Source: Fragilariopsis cylindrus CCMP1102 (Eukaryota; Bacillariophyta; Bacillariophyceae; Bacillariales; Bacillariaceae). Taken from it: 64,000 nucleotides of DNA. Below the pieces are notes generated by a model. It had not been told where the DNA came from. It searched no databases and saw only the letters and a program-made list of their open reading frames with translations. The stretch lies in contig FMBT01000467.1 of the NCBI GenBank assembly GCA_900095095.1, positions 1 through 64,000 of the forward strand. The letters are read 5' to 3'. Shown here in pieces: positions 1 through 11,036 of the stretch. Within the stretch, counting starts at the first letter, position 1; each line of letters opens with the position of its first letter. A program made the position numbers and the translations under genes.

Positions 1-79
1 GTAACGGTATTTGTGGTCTGTCGTCGTGCGTGTCTGTCCGTCGTTCGTGTTTTCTGTCGTGCGAGTTAAGATTTCAACA
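1..79 (-). repeat. 3' LTR, truncated by window edge (copy 1)
   Basis: The sequence up to the TTCAACA at 73-79 matches the end of the LTR at 3648-3922, including the GTAACGGTATTTGTGGTCTG stretch and the shared end GTTAAGATTTCAACA. The remainder of this LTR is outside the window. Confidence 0.85.
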
Positions 80-3000
80 CACCCTTGCAAGCTAGTTGGA
101 CTCTTTTCCTTCGATATATGTATAGATAGGTCTTAGTTTCCTGTGTGTGGCTGGTGAGTGGTATTTGGTATAGTAGTCAGCGAGGTTAACTTTGCCTGGA
201 GCCCAGAATACTCTGTATTCTCCTTGTTCCACTCTGTCCTGTACCCAGTAGAATCTTTTGTCCATTGCTTTACTTTGTCTTTGTTTGATTGTTTTTGTTC
301 ATTATTCCATCCGCTGTACTGTTATCTGTTCGGAGTGGTGTTGGTGGTTGTGGATGGCCGAGTTCTTCGAGTGTTGTTCTCATTGGTGCTAGTTCTTGTG
401 CATTCATGTACAATGCTCCGACTTCTGCCTCTGCTGCTGATGCCATTACTGCTTTGATTATTTTTGCTAGTACGTATATTGGTCCATTGAATTGGGTTCC
501 ATGTTTGTTGCCTAGATAGTGGTAGCCACCTGCTCGGCTTCTTGATTTTGGTGCACACAGTACGCTGCATCACTGTCACATGATAATATCATGTCGCTGG
601 CTCTGTAAATGATGGTTGCATCTGGGTTACTGGCGCAGTAGTTTAGGAATTGTATTAGTGCTGCCTGCGTGTCTTCTGTGGCTGTTGTTGCCTTGATGCT
701 TAGTTCATTGAGTGCGTGTAACTGTGTGCTATCGACTGATCTTCCATCATATAGGAATTTGCCACATACTTTCTGGATGTGGTTTTTCTGTAATAGGGTT
801 AGTTCTGGTGTTGTATCTTCGTGGTATACTGTACTTTCTTTCCGTATTCCGGTGCTACATACTTTGTTGGTCCATAGTGATGTTTTGATGGGTTGGGTGT
901 TGGAATTGCTGTAGTGCTCGCTTGACGTACCCTTTCATAGATAGTTTTACTTCTCTTTTTTCATAGTTCCATTCTAGGTCAATTCCATATATTTGGACCC
1001 TGTCCAATCTATTTTGAGTGGTATTTTTCTTTGATTGCCGTGAATAGTGATCAATGTCATCTTTGTTGGTGTATTTGACTCCAAAGTCGTCTACTACTAG
1101 TGTGAAGCTGATTGGTCTTGTTTTATGTTTCCATAATCCTGGTGTTCGTTTGGTTGGATGATATCCATACTGTGGCAGGTGTTCTTGGAGGTCTTCATTA
1201 GCGATACGGCCACTCTGTGCTAATCCATACATTGCTCCTGTGATTTCTACATAGGCGTATCCGTCTGCTTCCACATATTGCATTACATTGTATTCTTCTA
1301 TGATTTCTGTTGGAATAACTTAGGTGAATTCTCATGTATTCAGATGATTTGAGTTTTGAATTTGTGTAGAAGTTTCCTATATCAGCTGCTGCATACTGCG
1401 CATTCTTGGTTGATATGGTACTGTTGAGGTGTATCTTGATTGTTTCCAGTCCAGCTGTTTCTGTGCTTGTTTTGCCATCATACTGTAGTCGGTCTCCTCC
1501 TACTGTTAGTCTTGTTCGATTGATATCATCTTTTTGTAGTCTTACATCACAGCAGAATCGGGCATACGTTACTTTCTTTCCTATTGGTACTTGTTTTCTT
1601 TTTATGAAGTGGAATGTGTCTGATCCTTTGACTCGTTGGGTGCCATCTTCATTCTTTCCTACTCCTTTTAAAAGTTTGCCAAATTCGTTTGCTGCTGATT
1701 TTTGCCATGATTCCCGTGTTTGTTTGTTTGGGTGGTTGACTAGTTGTTTGTAGTCTATCATTTTGCCTGTTGCTTCATCGTATACTGTCATTGCAAAGTG
1801 TCCTGGTAGTTTTCCTCCTGCTGCTGATGGATTGTTCCTGTTTTGTCGTACGATGTTGGCCCTTTGTAGTCTTGTTGATAGTCTGGTCATTCGCTTTGTT
1901 AGATCTTTGTCTGTATCAATGCATCGAAACTGGTTGAGTGTTCTACTGCTAACTTGTTCGTTATCTCCACTTTCATACTCAATGAAATATAATCTTTCAT
2001 TTTCATTGTAGTGGGTGACTTCTCCTCGTTGGATGGTGTTGTTGTAGCTCTTCATGATCTTGGTTCCTATCTCATCTTCGGTAATTGTTGGTAATGCCAC
2101 CCTTGTAGCTACTCGGTTCGTACCTTGGTTCGGAAAGTATTGTTGTTGGTTTTCCACTGGTTCACCTACTCGGTTCGGATCTTGGTTCACGAAGAATTGT
2201 TGTTGGTTTTCCCTCGGATCACCTACCACCCTTGTAGCTGCCCATGCCGGCACCCTTGTAGATTCATTATTCTGTTGTCTAGGAGTGAAGATTTCCCTTA
2301 ACTTGTCGATGGCGTCATTAGTTGTTGTTCCTTGATCAAGGAATGGCGTGGGTGGATGTGGTTTTTGGAGTATTGCTACTAAATCTTCTGTTACACTTGC
2401 TAGTCTATCTTCTGATGATGTCTTTGGCATTTGTACATGTTCAGGGAAGAATTCAATTGTATCTGTTGTTCTTTCTCCTCTTGTTGCTGGTATGTATACT
2501 CTATAATTCCGATAATGATGTTTGGCTGGTCCAATGAAGTAACCTTTTACTCCATGATCCGCCCATGTTTTTCTGTCTTGTGGTCTCTCGTGTGCTACGA
2601 TGAGGCATCCAGGGGGTGCTAGTGGTGTCTTGTTGAAGTCAAAATTTCCCCATAACTCGTTGTAGGCTGATTTTTGTTGGTAGGCACTGTTGGCTGTGTG
2701 CTTTAATTGGATTACAAATGGTCTCTTGATCGGTTTCACCGTGTTGTTGTTATTGCTTTCTAGTGGCATCAACCATAAGTTTGTTTCAGCGTCTCTTGGT
2801 CCTTCAATTATTATTTTGTTTTCTCTGATCACTTGTACGTTCTTCTTCTTGAATACTACTGTGCAGTCGGCATCACATAGTACTGGTACGGATATTAATG
2901 ATCTCTCCATTTCTTTGAATCCGTGTGCTTTCTGTGCTTCCATTGGCAGTTCTGGTGCTAGTTGTAGCTGTCTGGTTGTTACTGAGTTCATCGTGTTGGT

Positions 3001-3276
3001 GTTGGCTACTCCTACATTTATTTCTTCGTGTTGTAGTGCTTCTCCTAGGTGCTTGTGTTTGTTTGATAGAAACATGCTAGTTGCTGCTGAATCTGGATGG
3101 CCCTGTGGTGTGGTTCGGCTAGTTAGTAGTGCTTTGAATTTGTTTGTGAGGGTTGACAAACGGCTATTGCTTGTAACTGCTGCTGCATATGATATGTGCT
3201 TATTGGTACTCGAAGATGATGTGTAATTGTTTAAATCAGTATTATTTATTTTATTTTGACTTATCTTACTCGTCAC
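80..3276 (-). pseudogene. Copia-like pol remnant, integrase deleted, frameshifted
   Basis: Read from right to left it holds a protease-like start (HPDSAATS, about 3085-3110), the segment with DADCTVVF, then directly YNELWGNFDF (about 2640), the linker with a small Tudor-like motif (YESGDNEQ, about 1960), reverse transcriptase (FCCDVRLQKDD, about 1550) and, in shifted frames, VVDDFGVKY (about 1085). The first frame holds from 3276 to about 1320, where two to three bases are missing relative to copy 2 (GGAATAACTTAGG against GGAATAAGGCTTAGG). Further breaks lie near 1050 and 880. RNase H and the C-terminus follow at about 80-850 in mixed frames. It cannot encode a working polyprotein. Confidence 0.88.
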
Positions 3277-3288
3277 CTCCCCATCTCG

Positions 3289-3571
3289 TCAAGTGACAAA
3301 GTGGCAGTTGGTAGTGACACCTCCCATCTTGTTAGCGAGTGTTGCTGCTTCATTGTGGCAGGCCTTTCGGTTGGTACAAGTACCTGGGGTGTGTGTTGGT
3401 TTGATATCATACCCACACGATGGGCAGTAGTTAGTTGAATCTGGGTATCTGCGTTTCGCTGGTTTGAACCTTTGCCATCTGTTTTTGGAACGTAATTAAC
3501 TGTCCTGTTGTTGGTATTCCAACTACTCGGTCAATGCCTGAGTAGTCATATTTGATTAGGACTTTCGTCAT
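3289..3571 (-). pseudogene. Copia-like gag remnant with zinc knuckle
   Basis: The start, MTKVLIKYDYSGIDRV at 3571, matches the start of the 321-codon gag of copy 2. After TFQKQMAK the reading jumps to a short C-terminal segment in another frame, with CPSCGYD, THTPGTC, HNEAATLANKMGG and a stop at 3289. That segment has the Cys-Cys-His-Cys spacing of a gag zinc-knuckle-like motif, familiar from diatom Copia-like gag proteins. About 770 bp of gag body present in copy 2 is missing. Copy 2 has the complementary lesion and lacks this knuckle. Confidence 0.75.
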
Positions 3572-3647
3572 TGCGAAACGTCGTTGGTTACTGACTATTT
3601 CGTAGGTTAGGTCTAGCTTCGTGTCCTGCGACAATATTGTTTAGAAC

Positions 3648-3922
3648 TGTTGAGATTCTAGTTTAGATAAGAGTTTAATATTAGTTGTTAAGGTTGTTCT
3701 AAACGATTTATGGGTGCTATCTATCTTAGGCTGTCCTTGAGACGCTGCTGTAATGCTTGTGTTGCTTGTGTTAGTGGCGATAGGCATTTGTCGTTTGTAT
3801 TGCTGTTTGACTGGCTTGTGTTATTGTTTGAATCGGTGCGCTGTAACGGTATTTGTGGTCTGTCCGTCGTGCGTGGTCTGTCCGTCGTTCGTGTTTCTGT
3901 CGTGCGAGTTAAGATTTCAACA
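3648..3922 (-). repeat. 5' LTR of copy 1 (275 bp)
   Basis: It begins TGTTGAG and ends TTCAACA, so the ends form the usual TG...CA inverted repeat. It is clearly the same family as the 233/234-bp LTRs of copy 2 but longer, partly because of a partial tandem repeat of GGTCTGTCCGTCGT near 3858-3890. The following bases GTGGC (3923-3927) would be the target duplication. Confidence 0.88.
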
Positions 3923-4690
3923 GTGGCATCTTTTAGAGCCATTAAACTTCCAATGACAACAGTGTGTTGTTCTATGGAGTTTGCAGTTAATAATTGCTTG
4001 TTTTCATGGTTGCTTTCTACCACCAGTTCTTGTGTTGCAGCATTAGCTAATCCAATTTCTTTGAATGTGCCTTTCCTTTATTTCTTTGTTGGAATGTGCT
4101 GTGGAGTTTGCCCATGTTTTGTGGTTGTTTTTCTTCCTTTCCATATGGCAATTGCATCATTGAGGTCCAAATGTTTCTGGAACTGTTGTAGTGTCATTTG
4201 AGGCATTGCTTTGTCATTGCATGTGACATTCAGTTGTATTATTAGCATGATTCAGATTGCTTGTACAAGTCTTTGTTGTAGTATACTTGAGGCACTTTGT
4301 ATGGGTCATAGGCTGTTTTCATTCCTTCTTCAATTCCTATGATTTATTATCATAGTCTTCAGGTTCAATCAATTGATGCCACTAGATGGTGAAAGTGTTT
4401 CCAGGAGAATATCCTATTATTTGGTCTTGGTCCTTCAAGATCCAGGAAGCCAGACTCTTCAAAGATGTACTTTATCATTTAGATTCCTCAATTTTCATGG
4501 ATTTTGTATGATGTATCATAGTACTGCTTTTTCTGAAGCTGGTTAATGATATGCTCCTCTGTCACTTTGTCAAGTTGGGCTATTCCATAATTGTTTTTGG
4601 ATGCTACTGTCATTGATTTCTTTCCTGGTGGATGCATTTCCGCTTCCTGTTCTTGTTCTTGTTTTCTTCAATACAGGTTCATATTGACAG
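3923..4690 (-). pseudogene. Decayed coding region of unknown family, target of copy 1
   Basis: Reading right to left on the minus strand gives protein-like stretches separated by stops and frame changes: MHPPGKKSMTVASKNN (about 4640), VTEEHIINQLQKKQYYDTS (about 4560), IKYIFEESGFLDLEGPRP (about 4470), EEGMKTAYDPYKVPQVYYN (about 4320), MTLQQFQKHLDLNDAIAIW (about 4190) and LANAATQELVVESNHENKQ (about 4040). Composition and continuity argue for a former gene or transposon protein rather than chance. I do not recognise the family. Copy 1 of the LTR element sits at its far end, so the decay probably predates or accompanies that insertion. Confidence 0.45.
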
Positions 4691-5978
4691 ATGGTTTGAT
4701 ACAGTTTCGTATCTTGTGTTTATATAGCTTGTATTTTTTATATTTTACTTACTTTCAAACCTGCTATTAATAGTTAACTTACTGTACATCATTTCATGGG
4801 ACTCAAAAATTAAATTCACTGTAAAAAACAACTGCATAATCCATGCAATTTTCAAGGAGCAGATCAACTCAAGTTAGCTATGAATGGATGATATTTTCAG
4901 AATCAGCATAGAAATATGGTCTAGAAAAGTGTTTTGAATTTTTTTCCTCTATTTTTTTTTGTATGTTGTATGTGGTCCAAAATGGTAAAAAATGCGCCAA
5001 AATTAATTGTGGTAAAATTTCCTTATTAGGGTACATCATCGTGAAAATCGAAATCGTGCAGTGACGCACCGGTATAAATTATTAACCCTGACATACACCA
5101 TATATGCTACATTATACTACTATTACATACTGCCCGCATTCTCTTGTTTGTGGCTCATCATTGCTAGAACCTCTCCTCTTTGTTCCATGTAACAATTTAC
5201 TGCAGTATATTATGTACAGAAAGTGAATTGTTTGAAACATAACACATCCTAACATGGAAAATACCTGTCCTTGCAGAATGTTTTGTATTTCATATCATGT
5301 ATGCACAAAGGAAATTACAACTTGTAGTAATTCCTGACTGACAACATCAGTAACATTTACTTTTTAGTAGGTACTACTACTACTACATTGATTATGTGCA
5401 CCAAAGCCTAGATATAACTAATGACTAAAGAAGGAAACATTCTCTCTCCCTGTAGGTGCTACCAGAAAAGGGAACCATTAAAAAATTGGTGCGCTGGAGA
5501 TTTTTGATATATTTTATGTATTTAGATAGGGACATGAGGAGACGTATATAATGGTTTATATAAATAATACACTACACAGCAGGAGGAGTTGACTTTCAAC
5601 ACATTCGTGTGAAGAAGAATGAGAAAAGAGTAAGAGAGAGAGAGAGAGATATAAATCAGAAAATAACAACTATTGTACTATAATAACAGAAGAAGCTACT
5701 AATCTAACCAGTAAACTAAGAACACATAGTAAATTATAATTGGCTCATTCACTTAGGGTTTTGTACACAATTAGAATTGTGTGCAAGTAATTAGGTTTTT
5801 GTTACCTACCTAATACTATCTACCTACTTCCTCCAGCTAATGCTAATCTAACCAGTAGCTCCCCCGGGTTAAAATTAACATGCAACAGTATGGTTTTAAA
5901 GGGAAAGAATTTGAAAATTTCACTAAAATTGAAACTGTTCACTTGAGTTCACTACTTAATCTCCGTGCTTTGTGGCGT
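4691..5978. other. Intergenic, no gene seen
   Basis: AT-rich spacer with only short, low-quality reading frames. A (GA)n tract lies at about 5632-5649. Nothing else could be recognised. Confidence 0.6.
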
Positions 5979-5983
5979 GAAAC

Positions 5984-6216
5984 TGTTGAGATTCTAGTTT
6001 AGACAAGAGTTTAATGTTAGTTGTTAAGGTTGTTCTAACGATTTATGAGTTCTATCTTAGGCTGTTAGGCTGTCCTTGAGACGCTGTGTTGCTTGTATTA
6101 GAGATAGGCATTTGTCGTTTGAATTAGTGGTTGACTGGCTTGTTTGACTGTTTGAATCGGTGCGCGATAGTAACGGTATTTGCGGTCTGTCCGTCGTGCG
6201 TGTTAAGATTTCAACA
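5984..6216 (-). repeat. 3' LTR of copy 2 (233 bp)
   Basis: TGTTGAG...TTCAACA ends. It matches 11037-11270 almost perfectly. The last codons of pol run into it: the pol stop is at 6057, inside this LTR. Confidence 0.95.
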
Positions 6217-7310
6217 CACCCTTGCAAGCTAGTTGGGCTCTTTCCTTCGATATATGTATAGATAGGTCTTAGTTTTCTGTGTGTGGCTGGTGAGTGGTAT
6301 TTGGTATAGTAGTCGGCGAGGTTAACTTTGCCCGGAGCCCAGAATACTCTGTATTCTCCTTGTTCCACCCTGTCCTGTACCCAGTAGAATCTTTTGTCCA
6401 TTGCTTTACTTTGTCTTTGTTTGATTGTTTTGTTCATTATTCCATCCGCTGTACTGTTATCTGTTCGTAGTGGTGTTGGCGGTTGTGGGTGGCCTAGTTC
6501 TTCTAGTGTGGTTCGCATTGGTGCTAATTCCTGTGCATTCATGTATAGTGCTCCTACTTCTGCTTCTGCTGCTGATGCCATTACTGCTTTGATTATTTTT
6601 GCTAGTACGTATATTGGTCCATTGAATTGAGTTCCACCTTTGTTGCCTAGATAGTGATATCCACCGGCTCTACTTCTTGATTTCGGTGCTACACAGTACG
6701 CTGCATCACTGTCACATGATAATATCATGTCACTGGCTCTGTAAATGATGGTTGCGTCGGGGTTGCTGGCACAGTAGTTTAGGAATTGTATTAGTGCTGC
6801 CTGCGTGTCTTCTGTTGCTGTTGTTGCCTTGATGCTTAGTTCATTGAGTGCGTGTAACTGTGTGCTATCGACTGATCTTCCATCATATAGGAATTTGCCA
6901 CATACTTTCTGGATGTGGTTTTTCTGTAATAGGGTTAGTTCTGGTGTTGTATCTTCCGTGGTATACTGTACTTTCTTTCCGTATTCCGGTGCTACATACT
7001 TTGTTGGTCCATAGTGATGTTTTGATGGAGTTGGGTGTTGGAATTGCTGTAGTGCTCGCTTGACATACCCTTTCATGGACAGTTTTACTTCTCTTTTTTC
7101 ATAGTTCCATTCTAGGTCAATTCCAATATACTTGGATCCAGTCCAGTCTATTTTTAGTGGATATTTTTCTTTGATTGCTGCGAATAAGTGATCAATGTCA
7201 TCTTTGTTGGTGTATTTGACTCCAAAGTCGTCCACTACTAGTGTGAAGCTGATTGGTCTTGTTTTATGTTTCCATAATCCTGGTGTACGTTTGGTTGGAT
7301 AATATCCATC
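6057..7310 (-). pseudogene. Pol C-terminal part of copy 2: RT end and RNase H
   Basis: About 392 codons from the RT catalytic region VDDFGVKYTNKDD (the copia YVDD position) through GSKYIGIDLEWNYEKREV and the RNase H domain with SCDSDAAYCVAPKSRSRAGG, AKIIKAVMASAAEAEVGALY and RTDNSTADGIMN. The terminal segment MDKRFYWVQDRVEQGEYRV fits the end of copia RNase H. Translation then continues through GCVEILTRTTDRPQIP into the 3' LTR and stops at 6057. This part is out of frame with the upstream pol frame, which ends at 7238; the one-base difference from copy 1 (CCATCTGTGCTAGG against CCATACTGTGGCAGG) lies near 7307-7313. Confidence 0.9.
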
Positions 7311-10078
7311 TGTGCTAGGTGTTCTTGGAGGTCTTCGTTGGCAATCCGACCACTCTGTGCTAAGCCATACATGGCTCCTGTGATTTCTACATAGGCGTAT
7401 CCGTCTGCTTCCACATATTGCATTACATTGTATTCTTCTATGATTTCTGTTGGAATAAGGCTTAGGTGAATTCTCATGTATTCAGATGATTTGAGTTTTG
7501 AATTTGTGTAGAAGTTTCCTATATCTGCTGCTGCATACTGCGCATTCTTGGTTGATATGGTACTGTTGAGGTGTATCTTGATTGTTTCCAGTCCAGCTGT
7601 TTCTGTGCTTGTTTTGCCATCATACTGTAGTCGGTCTCCTCCTACTGTTAGTCTTGTTCGATTGATATCATCTTTTTGTAGTCTTACATCACAGCAGAAT
7701 CGGGCATACGTTACTTTCTTTCCTATTGGTACTTGTTTTCTTTTTATGAAGTGGAATGTGTCTGATCCTTTGACTCGTTGGGTGCCATCTTCATTCTTTC
7801 CTACTCCTTTTAAAAGTTTGCCAAATTCGTTTGCCGCTGATTTTTGCCATGATTCCCGTGTTTGTTTGTTTGGGTGGTTGACTAGTTGTTTGTAGTCTAT
7901 CATTTTGCCTGTTGCTTCATCGTATACTGTCATTGCAAAGTGTCCTGGTAGTTTTCCTCCTGCTGCTGATGGATTGTTCCTGTTTTGTCGTACGATGTTG
8001 GCCCTTTGTAGTCTTGTTGATAATCTTGTCATTCTTCGTGTTAGGTCTTTATCTGTATCAATACACCTGTACCGGTTGAGTGTGGTACTGCTTACTTGTT
8101 CGTTGTCCCCACTTTCATATTGGATGTAGTATAAACGTTCATTTTCATTGTACTCTGTTACTTCTCCCCGTTGAATGGTGTTGTTGTAGTTCTTCATGAT
8201 TTTGGTTCCTATTTCATCTTCAGTAATTGTTGGTAATGTCACCCTTGTAGCTACTCGGTTCGTACCTTGGTTCGTACTGAAGAATTGTTGTTGGTTTTCC
8301 CCTGGATCACCCACTTGGTTCGTACCTTGGTTCATATTGAAGAATTGGTGTTGGTTTTCCTCTGGATTACCCACCACCCTTGTAGCTGCCCATGCCGGCA
8401 CCCTTGTAGCTTCACTGTCCTGTTGTCGTGGAGTGAATATTTCTCGTAGCTTGTCAATGGCGTCGTTGGTCTTGGTTCCTTGGTCCAAAAATGGGGTAGG
8501 TGGATGTGGTTTTTGAAGTATTGCTATTAAATCCTCTGTTGCACTTGCTAGTCTATCTTCTGACGATGTCTTTGGCATTTGAACGTGTTCAGGGAAGAAT
8601 TCAATTGTATCTGTTGTTCTTTCTCCTCTTGTTGCTGGGATGTATACTCTATAATTACGGTAATGATGTTTGGCTGGTCCAATGAAGTACCCTTTTACAC
8701 CATGATCCGCCCATGTTTTTCTGTCCTGTGGTCGCTCATGTGCTACAATGAGGCATCCAGGCGGCGCTAGTGGTGTTTTGTTGAAGTCAAAATTTCCCCA
8801 TAACTCATTGTAGGCTGACTTGGCTGGGTTGATTCGTGATGGTCGTAACATGTTGAGTGTTAGTACTGCTACCTGTATTAACCTATCCCATTGGCTCTTT
8901 GGAAATGTTGGATCACACCCGTATAACGTTGATATAAAATGATTTTTGAATGTTTGTATTCCCCGTTCAGCTGGTATAGTTCGATGGTTGCCTCTTGGTG
9001 CTATTTGGTACTTCAGACCTCTTGATTCTATCTCTTCAATGAGTTCTTTTGAAAATTCATTGTCTATCCGATGTAGTACTGGGTTGATGCCTGCTTTCTT
9101 CAGCGTATCATGCATTTCGATGAACCCTGCTAATAGGTGTTCTTTTGCTCGTGATTTGATTGCCACTGCTAGTATTGGTCCTGCATCACTGTCTTCCATT
9201 AGCATGACATATCGGTTTCCTCGTGATGACGTGTGTGGGAATGCACCTGTTTGGTCGCTTGATGTCATTCCTTTCAAATCTTCAAAGTTGATGGCTGTTA
9301 CCTGTACTATGTGCTCTCGGTTCTTTATTACTCGTGGTGGTAGATAGTCTGGATCATCTTCTTCATCTTCCATTATTTCCTCTGCTGTTACTTTGTCTGT
9401 TGGACGGAGGTTCTTTCTTACTTTGTGTAGATGACCCATTGTTGTTTGGATTGATTTTGGTAGGTGTTTTCTGATGCCATTGGATGTCAATCCTGGAAAT
9501 GATGTTAACCAATTTTTGTCAATTGCTTTGATTAGTGTTGTGACAACTGGTGCTCCTAACGTTGCATGGTGCCATGCTTGTAGCTGTGACGCTGATTTTT
9601 GTTGGTATGCACTGTTCGCAGTGTGCTTGAGTTGGATCACAAATGGTCTTTTGATTGGTGTCATCGTGTTATTGTGAGTACTTTCTAGTGGCATCAACCA
9701 TAGGTTTGTTTCGGCATCTCTTGGTCCTTCAATGATGATTTTGTTTGCTTTGATTACCTGTACATTTTTCTTTTTGAATACTACTGTACAGTCTGCATCA
9801 CATAGTACTGGTACAGATATTAATGATCTTTCCATTTCCTTGAATCCGTGTGCTTTCTGTGCTTCCATTGGCAGTTCTGGTGCTAGTTGTAGCTGTCGTG
9901 TTGTTACCGAGTTCATCGTATTGGTGTTGGCTACTCCTACATTAATTTCTTCGTGGTGTAGTGCTTCTCCTAGGTGCTTGTGGTTGTTTGATAAAAACAT
10001 GCTAGTTGCTGCTGAATCTGGATGGCCCTGTGGTGTTTGAAGCTGGGATCCGTCCGGGGACCTGGTTGGTTGCACTGT
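7238..10078 (-). pseudogene. Pol N-terminal part of copy 2: protease, integrase, RT start
   Basis: About 945 codons, open from within the end of gag. Domains in order: the protease-like motif HPDSAATSMF (residues 18-27; the usual D-S/T-G has Ala instead of Gly); a DADCTVVF/GPRDAETNLWLMPL segment; an integrase core with candidate acidic triad D274 (SSDQTGAF), D338 (LHRIDNEF) and E370 (PAERGIQTFKNHF); the integrase tail YNELWGNFDF and GYFIGPAKHHYRNYRVY; a small Tudor-like motif RGEVTEYN...YYIQYESGDNEQ; and RT from about residue 800 (YARFCCDVRLQKDDINRTR, YAAADIGNFYTNS). The frame is lost at about 7309 and ends at 7238. There is no own ATG: the frame is +1 relative to gag, so expression would need a gag-pol frameshift. 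Confidence 0.92.
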
Positions 10079-10967
10079 TTGCGAGTTGTTGTTGTTCGAT
10101 CCTTGCTTCTAGTTCCTGAATCTTCTGTGTTTGCAGTACCAGTACTTCTGATGCTCGTCTTTGGGTATTTTCATCTGCTTCATTTTGTGCTAGTACTGCA
10201 TTCGCTAGTTCCGTTCTCTTCATGATGGCTGGGTCTGTTTTGTTCATTTGGATCTCTTTACTGAAGTGCTTCCTCATGTCTTCCCATGTTGTTAATGTGC
10301 CTCTGTTCCATTCGCGACACGCATCTTTTAAGTCGATGTTCTTTTCAAATGTGGCATATGCATTCCTCATTACTTCTGCATCTGTTACAGTTTCGCGGAG
10401 ACCCGTTAGTAGTTCCCGTGCTGCACTGATTGCCTTGTAATAGTGTTGGACGATTCGGTCTGGATCATAGTCGACTTTGAGTAGCTCTCTTGCATGTAGG
10501 ATTTCGCGATCCTTGTCGACGGTTAGGATGAAATTTGTCCACATGTGTTGATATACTTCATGTGGTGATACTCCCAGTAATAATCCATCGGTTTCTAGTT
10601 CGATAAATAAATCCTCATCAAAGCATGCTTGGATTGCTTTGTTCGTGTTGCGCTTGTGTTCCTCGTATTCTTCATAGAGTTTGAGGGCTTGCTTGTGTGC
10701 TGCATTGAGTATGTTGGTGTCTCCGATATATGGTCCTGGGTCGACTGGCACTGGTACTTGTGCTGTAATTCCCTTTTTTAGTATCCATTGTGCTTGAGTG
10801 CACATTATCCATGACCATCCATGATCTCTTGCTTCTGTGATGTTGCATTTGTAACTGGTCTGTACTTTTGCCATCTGTTTTTGGAATGTTATTAACTGTC
10901 CCGTTGTTGGTATTCCGGCTACTCGATCAATGCCTGAGTAGTCGTATTCAATTTCGATTTTAGTCAT
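10002..10967 (-). CDS. Gag of Copia-like element copy 2
   Basis: 321 residues from the ATG at 10967 (MTKIEIEYDYSGIDRVAG), the structural nucleocapsid polyprotein that packages element RNA in copia elements. It has typical gag features: an N-terminal TGQLITFQKQMAKVQTS region, a mainly helical body (for example LLTGLRETVTDAEVMRNAY) and a Gln/Glu-rich coiled-coil stretch near the end. It ends QVPGRIPASNTTGPSRFSSN, overlapping pol by about 75 bp in another frame. No CCHC zinc knuckle is visible, although copy 1 retains one, so the C-terminus has probably been lost in an internal deletion that also created this overlap. Confidence 0.85.
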   Translation of the reverse strand: MTKIEIEYDYSGIDRVAGIPTTGQLITFQKQMAKVQTSYKCNITEARDHGWSWIMCTQAQWILKKGITAQVPVPVDPGPYIGDTNILNAAHKQALKLYEEYEEHKRNTNKAIQACFDEDLFIELETDGLLLGVSPHEVYQHMWTNFILTVDKDREILHARELLKVDYDPDRIVQHYYKAISAARELLTGLRETVTDAEVMRNAYATFEKNIDLKDACREWNRGTLTTWEDMRKHFSKEIQMNKTDPAIMKRTELANAVLAQNEADENTQRRASEVLVLQTQKIQELEARIEQQQLANSATNQVPGRIPASNTTGPSRFSSN

Positions 10968-11036
10968 GGTATTGCTGTTGCCTTTGACTTATTTCGTTGG
11001 TCTAGTTTCGTGTCCTGCGACAATATTGTTTAGAAC

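Larger units (their letters stand above)
1..3922 (-). mobile_element. Copia-like LTR retrotransposon, copy 1 (partial, deleted)
   Basis: This is a minus-strand Ty1/copia-type element; its left end lies outside the window. The 5' LTR is at 3648-3922 and the visible end of the 3' LTR at 1-79, both closing in TTCAACA. Between them are gag and pol remnants that align with copy 2 (5984-11270). It lacks most of gag and the whole integrase core: the pol reading jumps from the motif AYQQKSA straight to YNELWG, which in copy 2 are about 260 codons apart. The reverse transcriptase part has at least three frame breaks. The base pairs after the right LTR are GTGGC, the expected target duplication, whose partner is off the window. 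It is a dead derivative. Confidence 0.9.

Noticed and set aside
158-3226. Several plus-strand frames of 60-178 codons across 158-3226 and 6394-10040, hydrophobic and Ser-rich
   Set aside because: They are antisense shadows of the minus-strand Copia gag-pol genes, recur in both copies, and have no motifs of their own.
10002-10078. Gag/pol overlap taken as a programmed +1 frameshift site
   Set aside because: No slippery heptamer was recognised, and the overlap coincides with the deletion that removed the zinc knuckle. It may be an accident of that deletion, so no frameshift signal was annotated.
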